In this document: piece by piece, positions 31,071 through 43,316 of the stretch
Position numbering within the stretch: position 1 is the stretch's first letter
Layout of the letters: each line of letters opens with the position of its first letter
From: Nemertoderma westbladi
Lineage: Eukaryota > Xenacoelomorpha > Nemertodermatida > Nemertodermatidae
Direction of reading: 5' to 3'
DNA: 64,000 nucleotides
NCBI GenBank assembly: GCA_032718475.1
Contig: JAUCBJ010008278.1
Span: 1-64,000, forward strand
Notes under the pieces: model-generated
Databases searched by the model: none
Seen by the model: only the letters and a program-made list of their open reading frames with translations
Told to the model about the DNA's origin: nothing
Position numbers and translations under genes: made by a program

Positions 31071-32174
31071 CTAGAGACGGCGTCAAGACGCCGTTAAGCA
31101 AGTCGGAAGTCATCAATCAAATATAAATTCCCTCAACAATGTTTACCTATGGTCAGAATGGAAGGGCTATTTACCTATGGTCAGAGAGAGATCCCACTCT
31201 GTAATTTGGCAATTGCTCAAATTCATTCAGTTGAATGGCACAGTAGAGTGAACTAAACTAAATTCCCTCAACAATGTTTGGCTATGGTCTGAAAGAACTA
31301 ACAGTCATTCAGCTTGCACAATGTCAATCACCTACAGTATAAAACATTTAGAATGCCACAGTGTGTATCCTGATACAGATAATAAGCAGTGATATATATA
31401 TTTCAAACTATAATGTTAGTGTTAGCCTTACACAGTATCAGTATGAGGCTGAGTAAACATTCCACCTTATAAGCATACTGCCTCCACAGAATTAATGTTG
31501 GCCGAAAGATTTAAAAATAAAACAATTATTATTATAAATACAGTGCAATCCAATAGTACCCAACACACTGTGTAACTAACAGTCAATCAGCTTACACGTC
31601 AATTAACATAGAAGAGAGAGTAACCTTGTAGATCGCCATAGAAAGCATTGGGAAGAGTTATTCAGCTGAGGCTGTAATAGCCGGCTAACCCAGTGAATGA
31701 TTATAAAGTTGGCACTGTATGTACTTCCTTGTTAGGTGGCTCCCTATAGAATAGCAAACCAACCAGTTGATGTTTGTTTGCACAGAGTGGTTGGTAGGGC
31801 CTAAACAAACAGTATGGGTGTACTGAGTATAATACTCTTGGCAACCTCATCTATTTAATACTAAGCCTTGTGTAGAATTGCATTACATAAGTCATTTTTC
31901 ATCAGGACACCAGCTGTCACGGGTGTTATTTTACCATTGCGCCTATGGCGTTTTTTTCGTTTATCTCTATTTTTCGAGCCCAGAGGCTATGGACGGAGTA
32001 GCCGATCATGCCAGGGACCTTAGAATCGCGGTATCTAGATGCTGTGAAAATTTCATCAAAATCGTTAGAGTAGTTTTGGCTGTAGATCAGCCAGCCAGCC
32101 AGCCAGCCAGTCAGCCAGCCAGCCAGCCAGTCAGTCAGTCAACAATTCTTACAGTAATCAAGTCTAACGACTTG
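31071..32174 (+). mobile_element. Array unit 4 (type B ends, short form)
   Basis: 1104 bp up to the end of the 3' hairpin CAAGTC-TAAC-GACTTG (32159-32174). 5' hairpin GGCGTC-AA-GACGCC, inner motif TTAAGCAAGTCGG. The final CTAA was lost at the duplication breakpoint. Confidence 0.8.
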
Positions 32175-32186
32175 AACGACTTGACG

Positions 32187-32565
32187 ACTAAACCAACGAG
32201 TTAATGTTTGCTTTGACAGAGAGTGGTGGCCTATACAAACAGTATGGGTGTACTGAGTATAATAATCTTGGCAACCTCATCGATTTATTACTAAGCCTTC
32301 TGTAGAAATGCATTACATAAGCCATTTTTCATCACGACACCAGCTGTTATTGGTGTTATTTTACCATTGCGCCAATGGCGTTTTTTCGTTTATGTCTATT
32401 TTTCGAGCCCACGGCTCATGGACGAAATAGCGGAACATACCAGGGACCTTAGAATCGCGGTATCTAGCCGCTGTGAAAATTTCATCAAAATCGTTAGAGT
32501 AGTTTTGGCTGTAGATTAGCCAGTCAGCCAACAATTCTTACAGTAATGAACCTCTCGGTTCCTAA
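32187..32565 (+). mobile_element. 3' fragment of a type A unit (copy of the end of unit 2)
   Basis: Created by the segmental duplication; equals 28892-29270. Confidence 0.85.
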
Positions 32566-34365
32566 CTAGTGACGGGCCTAGCGGCCCGATAAGGAACCGA
32601 CTTTTTATTTCAAATAAAAGAGACAACGAGCTCGGCTCAGTCTGGCACGATTGGGCTCGATTCAGTTTGACTTGGCTTGATCGGCTCGACTTGGCTCAAT
32701 TGGGCTCGACTCGGGTCGATAGGGCTCGACTCGGCTCGATTGGGCTCGAAACGGCTCGATTGGGATTGATTGGGCTTGACTCGGCTCGATTTGGCTCAAC
32801 TTGGCTCAGTCCGGCTTGATTGGGCTCGTCTGGGCTCGGTCCGGCTCAATTGGGCTAGACCAGGCTTGATTGGGCACGACTCGGCTCTATTGGGCTCGAC
32901 TTGATTCGATTGGGCTTTGACTCGGCTCAGTCTGGCTCGACTTGGCTTGATTGGGCTCAACTCGGCTCCGTCCGGCTCAATTTGGCATGACACGGCTCGA
33001 CTCGGCTCGATAGGGCTTGGCTCGGCTCGGTCTGAGTCGACTCAGCTCGATTCGGCTCAATCGGCTCGATTGGGTTCGACTGGGTTCGGTCCGGCTCGAC
33101 TTGGCTCAATTGGGCTCGATTCGGATCAATCCGCTCGACTCGGCTCGACTGGGATTGATTGGGCTTGACTCGGCTCGATTTGGCTCAACTTGGCTCAGTC
33201 TGGCTCGATTGGGCTCAACTTGGCTCGGTCCGGCTCAATTGGGCTCGACTAGGATTGATTGGGCTCGACTCGGCTCTATTGGGCTAAACTCGACTCGATT
33301 TGGCTTGACTCGGCTCAGTCTGGCTCGACTCGGCTTGATTGGGCTCAACTCGGCTTTGACTCGGCTCGATTGGGCTCGACTCGGCTTGATCGCTTCAATT
33401 GGTTCTATTCGGCTCGATCGGTATGATTTGGCTCGATTGACACCCACTGCTGGAAGGGTCAAAGCCAAACTCACGTGCTGCTAGAATGGACAAAGTCAAA
33501 CATTGTGTCTAATATTTGATTAACTCACGTGCTGCTCGAAGGGCGCAACTACATATATCGAAACAAGCCCCTGTCTTGTATTTTAATAATAATATACACT
33601 CCCCAACGGGGTAAATGAAATTCGGTAAAATCATATTATTATTTTATCAATAAAATAGATATAAAATAAAAATAAATCAATTTGTATTTTAATTATATCA
33701 GAAATCGTTGCCATGCATAATGCACTATATTTGGGTCCCATGACCCACCCCATTGAACATCTTTGCTTACATCTGATAGAGAGCAATCCCAAATTAACTT
33801 CCCTCTACGAAAATTATTTTAATTAAATACATGCAACATAGCAGTCTACTCTACAGTCAACAGTAGTAGGCCTACACAATAACTAAAATGGCATTCAGCT
33901 TACCAGCTATTCGCATTAAGCTAATAGATATTCGATTTCATTGGATTCAGTGAGTGTGTGAGGGCTATTGGGAGAGCAATCAGCTTATGATGTAATACAT
34001 TAGAATCCCACGGCTTTTGTTTGCTTACTGTCTGAGTTGTAGAGTGAGGATAATACTTGGCAGAGAAAGCATTTCCTTGTTAGGTGGCCATTCCTATAGA
34101 ATAGCATTACTAGGCTATCTCTATCCATTTTTCATGAGTGCCAGCTGGTGTTTTTATCATTGCGCCTATGGCGTTTTTTCGTTTATGTCTATTTGTCGAG
34201 CCCACGGCTCATGGACGAAATAGCGGAACATACCAGGGACCTTAGAATCGCGGTATCTAGCCGCTGTTAAAATTTCATCAAAATCGTTAGAGTAGTTTTG
34301 TCTGTAGATCAGTCAGTCAGCCAGTCTCGAGCAATTCTTACAGTAATGAACCTCTCGGTTCCTAA
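32566..34365 (+). mobile_element. Array unit 3' (duplicate of unit 3, type A)
   Basis: 1800 bp; contains the satellite copy at 32627-33439. Confidence 0.8.
32627..33439. repeat. Degenerate GGCTC satellite (duplicate)
   Basis: Same as 29332-30144. Confidence 0.9.
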
Positions 34366-35473
34366 CTAGAGACGGCGTCAAGACGCCGTTAAGCAAGTCG
34401 GAAGTCATCAATCAAATATAAATTCCCTCAACAATGTTTACCTATGGTCAGAATGGAAGGGCTATTTACCTATGGTCAGAGAGAGATCCCACTCTGTAAT
34501 TTGGCAATTGCTCAAATTCATTCAGTTGAATGGCACAGTAGAGTGAACTAAACTAAATTCCCTCAACAATGTTTGGCTATGGTCTGAAAGAACTAACAGT
34601 CATTCAGCTTGCACAATGTCAATCACCTACAGTATAAAACATTTAGAATGCCACAGTGTGTATCCTGATACAGATAATAAGCAGTGATATATATATTTCA
34701 AACTATAATGTTAGTGTTAGCCTTACACAGTATCAGTATGAGGCTGAGTAAACATTCCACCTTATAAGCATACTGCCTCCACAGAATTAATGTTGGCCGA
34801 AAGATTTAAAAATAAAACAATTATTATTATAAATACAGTGCAATCCAATAGTACCCAACACACTGTGTAACTAACAGTCAATCAGCTTACACGTCAATTA
34901 ACATAGAAGAGAGAGTAACCTTGTAGATCGCCATAGAAAGCATTGGGAAGAGTTATTCAGCTGAGGCTGTAATAGCCGGCTAACCCAGTGAATGATTATA
35001 AAGTTGGCACTGTATGTACTTCCTTGTTAGGTGGCTCCCTATAGAATAGCAAACCAACCAGTTGATGTTTGTTTGCACAGAGTGGTTGGTAGGGCCTAAA
35101 CAAACAGTATGGGTGTACTGAGTATAATACTCTTGGCAACCTCATCTATTTAATACTAAGCCTTGTGTAGAATTGCATTACATAAGTCATTTTTCATCAG
35201 GACACCAGCTGTCACGGGTGTTATTTTACCATTGCGCCTATGGCGTTTTTTTCGTTTATCTCTATTTTTCGAGCCCAGAGGCTATGGACGGAGTAGCCGA
35301 TCATGCCAGGGACCTTAGAATCGCGGTATCTAGATGCTGTGAAAATTTCATCAAAATCGTTAGAGTAGTTTTGGCTGTAGATCAGCCAGCCAGCCAGCCA
35401 GCCAGTCAGCCAGCCAGCCAGCCAGTCAGTCAGTCAACAATTCTTACAGTAATCAAGTCTAACGACTTGCTAA
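34366..35473 (+). mobile_element. Array unit 4' (duplicate of unit 4, type B, short)
   Basis: 1108 bp with intact terminal CTAA at 35470-35473. Confidence 0.8.
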
Positions 35474-36970
35474 CTAGTGACGGGCCTAGCGGCCCGATAA
35501 GGAACCGACTTTTTATTTCAAATAAAAGAGACAACGAGAATTATTATAGAACTAATAATTATGTAAAAATACAATCTTATTTCATACAATAATTAAATAA
35601 ATTCGATCTATTATTAGTTACTCAATTCTAGAACAAAATTGACCTGCAACTAGTGAAGACCTCGTTTTGGAATTTCGAAACCACGCTGGTGCGATGCGCG
35701 ATATCGTGTTTAGTTAATAAATTGAAAACTCCATCAATTCAAGTGCAACCAGTAATAAGAAATCGCGATAAATGTAATTAAATAAAAATTATTCTAGAAA
35801 AATTTTCCTCAAAAAGTATGAAGTCTTGGCGTTGGTGACGCGAAACTAGGCTAGTGAGATTCAGGATATTGCGTTTAATATAAAAATCGAAAACGCTATC
35901 GAATTCCGTAAAGGGGTTAATAAAATACTGCAACTTTTTTGAAATTTGTAAAATTCTAGAACTGGAAAAAATTAATTTTTGAACGGCGCTGTTTGGGGTT
36001 TGGAAACATGGATAGGCTGAAAGAGGACATCAAATTAAGTTGAAAAATGAAAACCCCATCGAATTTGGACAAAGCATTCCGGAGTTATAGCGGATCGAAA
36101 AAAATTGACCCCCCCCAGTCGCCAAAAATTTACAGTAATTTAAAATTTTGCAAAAAAAATTTTTTGCGTTATTTTTGATGGCGAATCGATTGGCAGTACT
36201 GGCTACGAAAAATTTTTTTTTGAAATTTTTGGTCAGAAAAAAAACATGGAAAAAGTATATTTTTAAAAACATTTGATGTCTTTGCCTATGGTCAGAGAAT
36301 GATCCAACTCTGTAACTTGGCAATCGCTCAAATCCATTCAGCTGAATGGCACAGTAGAGTAAACTAAAGTAAGTTCCCTATACAATGTTCTGAAGGGGTG
36401 ACTGACAGAGAGTAATCCAACAATAAAACATTTTGCAATAATGTTGGCATTAATGTAGCCAACTCACTGTGTAAGTAACAGTCATTCAGCTTACATTAGC
36501 AGAGTGAGATATTCCCATACAATGCATTGGGAAGAGTAATTCAGCTGAGGCGATATTAGATTTCAAACTAAAGCAACCAGTTAATATTTGCTTTGACAGA
36601 GTGTCCTAGGGCCTAAACAAACAGTATGGGTGTACTGAGTACAATAATCTTGGCAACCTCATCGATTTATACTAAGCCTTGTGTAGAAATCCATTACATA
36701 AGCCATTTTTCATCACGACACCAGCTGTTATTGGTGTTATTTTACCATTGCGCCTATGGCGTTTTTTCGTTTATGTCTATTTTTCGAGCCCACGGCTCAT
36801 GGACGAAATAGCGGAACATACCAGGGACCTTAGAATCGCGGTATCTAGCCGCTGTGAAAATTTCATCAAAATCGTTAGAGTAGTTTTGGCTGTGGGTCAG
36901 TCAGTCAGTCAGTCAGCCAGTCAATCAATCAGCAAACAATTCTTACAGTAATGAACCTTTCGGTTCCTAA
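35474..36970 (+). mobile_element. Array unit 5 (type A)
   Basis: 1497 bp; the 3' hairpin loop is TTTC instead of TCTC, with the stem unchanged. Confidence 0.8.
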
Positions 36971-37034
36971 CTAGTGACGGGCCTAGCGGCCCGATAAGGA
37001 ACCGACTTTTTATTTCAAATAAAAGAGACAACAA

Positions 37035-37588
37035 GCTCGGATCGGTCTTGCACGATTGGGCACGATTAAGTTCGAATTGGCTTGATCGGCTCGGCTCGGC
37101 TCGGTTCGGTTCGGCTCGGCTCGGCTCGGCTCGGCTCGGCTCGGCTCGGTTTGGCTCGGCTCGGCTCGGCTTGGCTTGGCTCGGCTCGGCTCGGTTCGGC
37201 TCGGCTCGGCTCGGCTCGGCTCGGTTCGGCTCGGCTCGGCTCGGCTCGGCTCGGCTCGGCTTGGCTTGGCTCGGTTCGGCTTGGCTCGGCTCGGCTCGGC
37301 TCGGCTCGGCTTGGCTCGGCTCGGCTCGGCTCGGCTCGGCTCGGCTTGGCTCGGCTCGGTTCGGCTCGGCTCGGTTAGGCTCGGCTCGGCTCGGTTCGGC
37401 TCGGCTCGGCTCGGCTCGGCTCGGCTCGGCTCGGCTCGGCTCGGCTCGGCTCGGCTCTGCTCGGCTCAGGCTCGGCTCGGCTCGGCTCGGCTCGGCTCGG
37501 CTCGGCTCGGCTCGGCTCGGCTCGGCTCGGCTCGGCTCGGCTCGGCTCGGCTCGGCTTGGCTCGGCTCGGCTCGGTCTGAGTCGACTC
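37035..37588. repeat. Near-pure (GGCTC)n satellite
   Basis: About 100 nearly perfect pentamers, with TTGGC and GGTTC variants. Far more homogeneous than the other five arrays, suggesting recent expansion. Confidence 0.92.
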
Positions 37589-37830
37589 CCCGTGCTGCTC
37601 GAAGGGCGCAAATACATATATCGAAGGGTCAAAGCAAAACTCACGTGCTGCTCGAAGGGACAAAGTCAAACAATGTGTCTATTATTTGATGTAATTCACG
37701 TGCTGCTCGAAGGGCGCAAATACATATATCGAAGGGTCAAAGCAAAACTCACGTGCTGCTCGAAGGGACAAAGTCAAACATTGTGTCTATTATTTGATTA
37801 TCTCACGTGCTGCTAGAAGGGCGCAACTAC
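37588..37830. repeat. E-box-bearing repeats
   Basis: Five copies of (CA)CGTGCTGCTCGAAGGG at alternating ~50 and ~56 bp spacing; most contain CACGTG. Parallel sets lie at 30160-30265, 33455-33560, 56510-56780 and 62305-62605. Confidence 0.8.
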
Positions 37831-38659
37831 ATATATCGAAACAAGCCCCTGTCTTGTATTTTAATTATATCAGAAATCGTTGCCTTCAGTACAAATATCT
37901 AAAAATTCATTCACCTGAAGTATGGGTAACATTATAAATTCGTTTTTCGCACAGTAGAGTTAACTAAGCAAATACCCTCCAGGTTGACTGAATGATTTTA
38001 TTAATGTTTGCCATGCATAATGTACTATATTTGGGTCCCATGACCCACCCCATTGAACAGCTTTGCTTACATCTGATAGAAAGTAATCCCAAATTAACTT
38101 CCCTCTACGAAAATTATTTTAATTAAATACATACAACATAGCAGTCAACTCTGCAATCAACAGTACACAATAACTAAAATGGCATTCAGCTTACCAGCTA
38201 TTCGCATTAAGCTAATAGATATTCGATTTCATTCGATTCAGTGAGTGTGTGAGGGCTATTGGGAGAGCAATCAGCTTATGATGTAATACATTAGAATCCC
38301 ACGGCTTTTGTTTGCTTACTGTCTGAGTTGTAGAGTGAGGATAATACTTGGCAGAGAAAGCATTTCCTTGTTAGGTGGCCATTCCTATAGAATAGCATTA
38401 CTAGGCCATCTCTATCCATTTTTCATGAGTGCCAGCTGGTGTTTTTATCATTGCGCCTATGGCGTTTTTTCGTTTATGTCTATTTTTCGAGCCCACGGCT
38501 CATGGACGAAATAGCGGAACATACCAGGGACCTTAGAATCGCGGTATCTAGCCGCTGTGAAAATTTCATCAAAATCGTTAGAGTAGTTTTGGCTGTAGAT
38601 CAGCCAGCCAGTCAGCCAGCCAGAGCAATTCTTACAGTAATGAACCTCTCGGTTCCTAA

Positions 38660-40130
38660 CTAGAGACGGCGTCAAGACGCCGTTAAGCAAGTCGGAAGTC
38701 GTCAATCAAAGGTAAGTTCCCTCAACAATGTTTACCTTTGTTCAGAAGGGAAGTGTTATTTATCTATGGTCAGAGAGAGATCCCACTCTGTAATTTGGCA
38801 ATTGCTCAAATCCATTCAGCTGAATGACTCAGTAGAGTAAACTAAAGTAAATTCCCTCAGCCTCAACAATGTTTGCCTATGGTGTGAAGGGAATCTGACA
38901 GAGAATAATCTTAGCCACTAAATGTCATTCACCTAACAAAACATTTTGAATGCCACAGTGATTAACCCAATACAGATAATAAGCAGTTATTTTTATATTT
39001 CAAACTATAATGTTAGTGTAAGCCTTACAGAGTATCAGTATGAGGCTGAGTAAACATTCCGCCTTATAAGCATACAGCCTCCACAGTATTAATGTTGGCC
39101 AAAAGATTTAAAAATAAAATACAGTGCAATAGTACTCTGTAACCTACAGTCATTCAGCTTGCACTAAATATCAATCACCTATAAAACATTTAAACATTTT
39201 GAATGCCACAGTGTGTAACCTGATACAGATAATAAGCAGTGATTTTTATGTTTTAAACTATAACGTTAGTGTTAGCCTTACAGTGTATCAGTATGAAGCT
39301 GAGTAAACATTCGCCTTATAAGCATACAACCTCCAAAGTATTAATGTTGGACGAAAGATTTAAAAATAAAATACAGTGCAGTAGTACTCTGTAACTAACA
39401 GTCATTCAGCTTGCACTAAATGTCAATCACCTATAAAACATTTTGAATGCCACAGTGATTATTAACCCAATACAGATAATAAGAAGTGATTTTTATATTT
39501 CAAACTATAATGTTAGTCTTAGCCTTACAGAGTATCAGTATAAGGCTGAGTAAACATTCCACCTTATAAGCATACAGCCTCCACAGTATTAATGTTGGCA
39601 TAATGTAGCCGATACACTGTATACCTAATAGTCATTCAGCAGGGGGAAGAGTTATTCAGCTGAGGCGGTAATAGATTGCAAACTAAACCAACCAGTTGGC
39701 AGCCTCATCGATTTATACTAAGCCTGTGTAGAACCACAAACTAAATCAACCAGTTAATATTTGCTTTGACAGAGAGTGCAGGGCCTAAACAAACAGTATG
39801 GGTGTACTAAGTACAATAATCTTGGCAACCTCATCGATTTATACTAAGCCTTGTGTAGAAATGCATTACATAAGCCATTTTTCATCAGGACACCAGCTGT
39901 CATGGGTGTTATTTTACCATTGCGCCTATGGCGTTTTTTCGTTTATCTCTATTTTTCGAGCCCAGAGGCTATGGACGGAGTAGCCGATCATGCCAGGGAC
40001 CTTAGAATCGCGGTATCTAGATGCTGTGAAAATTTCATCAAAATCGTTAGAGTAGTTTTGGCTGTAGATTAGCCAGTCAGCCAGCCAGTCAGCTAACAAT
40101 TCTTACAGTAATGAACCTCTCGGTTCCTAA
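38660..40130 (+). mobile_element. Array unit 7 (type B 5' end, type A 3' end, long form)
   Basis: 1471 bp. Near-identical in its body to unit 12 but ends in GAACC-TCTC-GGTTC rather than CAAGTC-TAAC-GACTTG. The only otherwise complete unit with mismatched ends. Confidence 0.8.
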
Positions 40131-41237
40131 CTAGAGACGGCGTCAAGACGCCGTTAAGCAAGTCGGAAGTCATCAATCAAATATAAATTCCCTCAACAAT
40201 GTTTACCTATGGTCAGAATGGAAGGGCTATTTACCTATGGTCAGAGAGAGATCCCACTCTGTAATTTGGCAATTGCTCAAATTCATTCAGTTGAATGGCA
40301 CAGTAGAGTGAACTAAACTAAATTCCCTCAACAATGTTTGGCTATGGTCTGAAAGAACTAACAGTCATTCAGCTTGCACAATGTCAATCACCTACAGTAT
40401 AAAACATTTAGAATGCCACAGTGTGTATCCTGATACAGATAATAAGCAGTGATATATATATTTCAAACTATAATGTTAGTGTTAGCCTTACACAGTATCA
40501 GTATGAGGCTGAGTAAACATTCCACCTTATAAGCATACTGCCTCCACAGAATTAATGTTGGCCGAAAGATTTAAAAATAAAACAATTATTATTATAAATA
40601 CAGTGCAATCCAATAGTACCCAACACACTGTGTAACTAACAGTCAATCAGCTTACACGTCAATTAACATAGAAGAGAGAGTAACCTTGTAGATCGCCATA
40701 GAAAGCATTGGGAAGAGTTATTCAGCTGAGGCTGTAATAGCCGGCTAACCCAGTGAATGATTATAAAGTTGGCACTGTATGTACTTCCTTGTTAGGTGGC
40801 TCCCTATAGAATAGCAAACCAACCAGTTGATGTTTGTTTGCACAGAGTGGTTGGTAGGGCCTAAACAAACAGTATGGGTGTACTGAGTACAATAATCTTG
40901 GCAACCTCATCGATTTATACTAAGCCTTGTGTAGAATTGCATTACATAAGCCATTTTCCATCAGAACACCAGCTGTCATGGGTGTTATTTTACCATTGCG
41001 CCTATGGCGTTTTTTTCGTTTATCTCTATTTTTCGAGCCCAGAGGCTATGGACGGAGTAGCCGATCATGCCAGGGACCTTAGAATCGCGGTATCTAGATG
41101 CTGTGAAAATTTCATCAAAATCGTTAGAGTAGTTTTGGCTGTAGATCAGCCAGCCAGCCAGCCAGCCAGTCAGCCAGCCAGCCAGCCAGTCAGTCAGTCA
41201 ACAATTCTTACAGTAATCAAGTCTAACGACTTGCTAA
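40131..41237 (+). mobile_element. Array unit 8 (type B, short)
   Basis: 1107 bp; same subgroup as units 17 and 18. Confidence 0.8.
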
Positions 41238-42026
41238 CTAGTGACGGGCCTAGCGGCCCGATAAGGAACCGACTTTTTATTTCAAATAAAAGAGACAATG
41301 AGCTCGGCTCGGTCTGGCACGATTGGGCTCGATTCAGTTCGACTTGGCTTGATCGGCTCGGTTTGGCTCGATTGGGCTAGACTCGGCTTGATTGGGCTCG
41401 ACTTGACACATCTCGATTCGGCTCAATCGGCTTGATTGGGTTCGACTAGGCTCGGTCCAGCTCGACTTGGCTCGAATTGGCTCGACGCGGCTCGATTGGG
41501 CTCGAATCGGCTCGATTGGGATTGATTGGGCTTAACTCGGCTCGATTTGGCTCAACTTGGCTCAGTCTGTCTCGACTGGGCTCGGTCCGGCTCTATTGGG
41601 CTAGACTCGATTCAATTGGGCTTAACTTGGCTCAGTCTGGCTCGACTTGGCTTGATTGGGCTCAACTCGGCTCCGTCCGGCTTGACTCAGCTCGATTGGG
41701 CTCGACTAGGCTTGATTGGTCTCGACTCGACTCAGTCCGGCTCAATTTGGCATGACACGGCTCGATTGGGTTCGGCTCGGCTCGGTCTGAGTCGACTCAG
41801 CTCGATTCGGCTCGGTTTGGCTCGATTGGGCTCGACTCGGCTAGGGATCTTAGAATCGCGGTATCTAGTCGCAGTGAAAATTTCATCAAAATCGTTAGAG
41901 TAGTTTTGGTTGTAGATGAGCCAGCCAGTCAGCCGGTCAATCCATCTTACAGTAATCAAGTCTTACGACTTTTTTAAACATACAGTCTCCACAGTATTAA
42001 TGTTTGGCATTAATGTAGCCATTTCG
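41238..42026 (+). mobile_element. Array unit 9 (type A 5' end, broken)
   Basis: A GGCTC satellite (41301-41842) joins directly to the shared 3' core (CTTAGAATCGCGGTATC). A decayed type B-like hairpin (CAAGTCTTACGACTT) is followed by ~50 bp from a long B-unit interior instead of CTAA. A deletion-recombination mosaic; right limit approximate. Confidence 0.65.
41301..41842. repeat. Degenerate GGCTC satellite
   Basis: Same kind as 29332-30144 but a different unit order. Confidence 0.9.
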
Positions 42027-43316
42027 AAACCACGCTGGTGCGATGCGCGATATCGTGTTTAGTTAATAAATTGAAAACTCCATCAATTCATGTGCAACCA
42101 GTAATAAGAAATCGCGATAAATGTAATTAAATAAAAATTATTCTAGAAAAATTTTCTTCAAAAAGTATGAAGTCTTGGCGTTGGTGACGCGAAACTAGGC
42201 TAGTGAGATTCAGGATATTGCGTTTAATATAAGAATCGAAAACGCTATCGAATTCCGTAACGGCGTTAATAAAATACTGCAACTTTTTTGAAATTTGTAA
42301 AATTCTAGAACTAGAAAAAATTTAATTTTGAACGGCGCTGTTTGGGGTTTCGAAACATGGATAGACTGAAAGAGGACATCGAATTAAGTTGAAAAATAAA
42401 AACCCCATCGAATTTGGACAAAGCGTTCCGGAGTTATAGCGGATCGAAAAAAATTGACCCCCCCCAGTCGCCAAAAATTTACAGTAATTTAAAATTTTGC
42501 AAAAAAAATTTTTTGCGTTATTTTTGATGGCGAATCGATTGGCAGTACTGGCTACGAAAATTTTTTTTTGAAATTTTTGGTCAGAAAAAAAAACATGGAA
42601 AAATTATATTTTTAAAAAGATTTGTCTTTGCCTATGGTCAGAGAATGATCCAACTCTGTAACTTGGCAATCGCTCAAATCCATTCAGCTGAATGGCACAG
42701 TAGAGTAAACTAAAGTAAATTCCCTATACAATGTTCTGAAGGGGAGACTGACAGAGAGTAATCCAACAATAAAACATTTTGCAATAATGTTGGCATTAAT
42801 GTAGCCAACACACTGTGTACTTAAAGTCATTCAGCTTACATTAGCAGAGTGAGATATTCTCATAGAATGCATTGGGAAGAGTAATTCAGCTGAGGCGATA
42901 ATAGATTTCTAACTAAACCAACCAGTTAATATTTGCTTTGACAGAGTGTCCTAGGGCCTAAACAACAGTATGGGTGTACTAAGTACAATAATCTTGGCAA
43001 CCTCATCGATTTATACTAAGCCTTGTGTAGAAATCCATTACATAAGCCATTTTTCATCACGACACCAGCTGTTATTGGTGTTATTTTACCATTGCGCCTA
43101 TGGCGTTTTTTCGTTTATGTCTATTTTTCGAGCCCACGGCTCATGGACGAAATAGCGGAACATACCAGGGACCTTCGAATCGCGGTACCGGTATCAAGCC
43201 ACTGTGAAAATTTCATCAAAATCGTTAGAGTAGTTTTGGCTGTAGATTAGCCAGTCAGCCAGTCAGCCAGTCAATCAGCCAACAATTCTTACAGTAATGA
43301 ACCTCTCGGTTCCTAA
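42027..43316 (+). mobile_element. Array unit 10 (5'-truncated type A)
   Basis: Begins inside the A interior at TTTCGAAACCACGCTGG. The end GGTTCCTAA is followed directly by TGACGGG: the next unit lacks its CTAG. Confidence 0.7.

Larger units (their letters stand above)
28892..32174 (+). repeat. Segmental tandem duplication, first copy
   Basis: 3283 bp that recur at 32187-35469 with constant offset 3295 and no difference seen in the lines compared. It starts in the middle of unit 2 and ends at the 3' hairpin of unit 4; 12 bases (AACGACTTGACG, 32175-32186) separate the copies. Confidence 0.85.
32187..35469 (+). repeat. Segmental tandem duplication, second copy
   Basis: Same sequence as 28892-32174. 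Here the final hairpin is followed by an intact CTAA|CTAG junction. Confidence 0.85.
36971..38659 (+). mobile_element. Array unit 6 (type A, with pure GGCTC satellite)
   Basis: 1689 bp; the satellite 37035-37588 is followed by five CACGTGCTGCTCGAAGGG-type repeats and the shared 3' part. Confidence 0.8.

Noticed and set aside
37082-37588. Telomeric repeat
   Set aside because: The pentamer GGCTC is not a known animal telomere repeat and lies inside a transposon unit.
37048-37689. Long frames reading ARLGSARLGS or AEPSRAEPSR
   Set aside because: They are translations of the (GGCTC)n satellite in several frames on both strands, not proteins.
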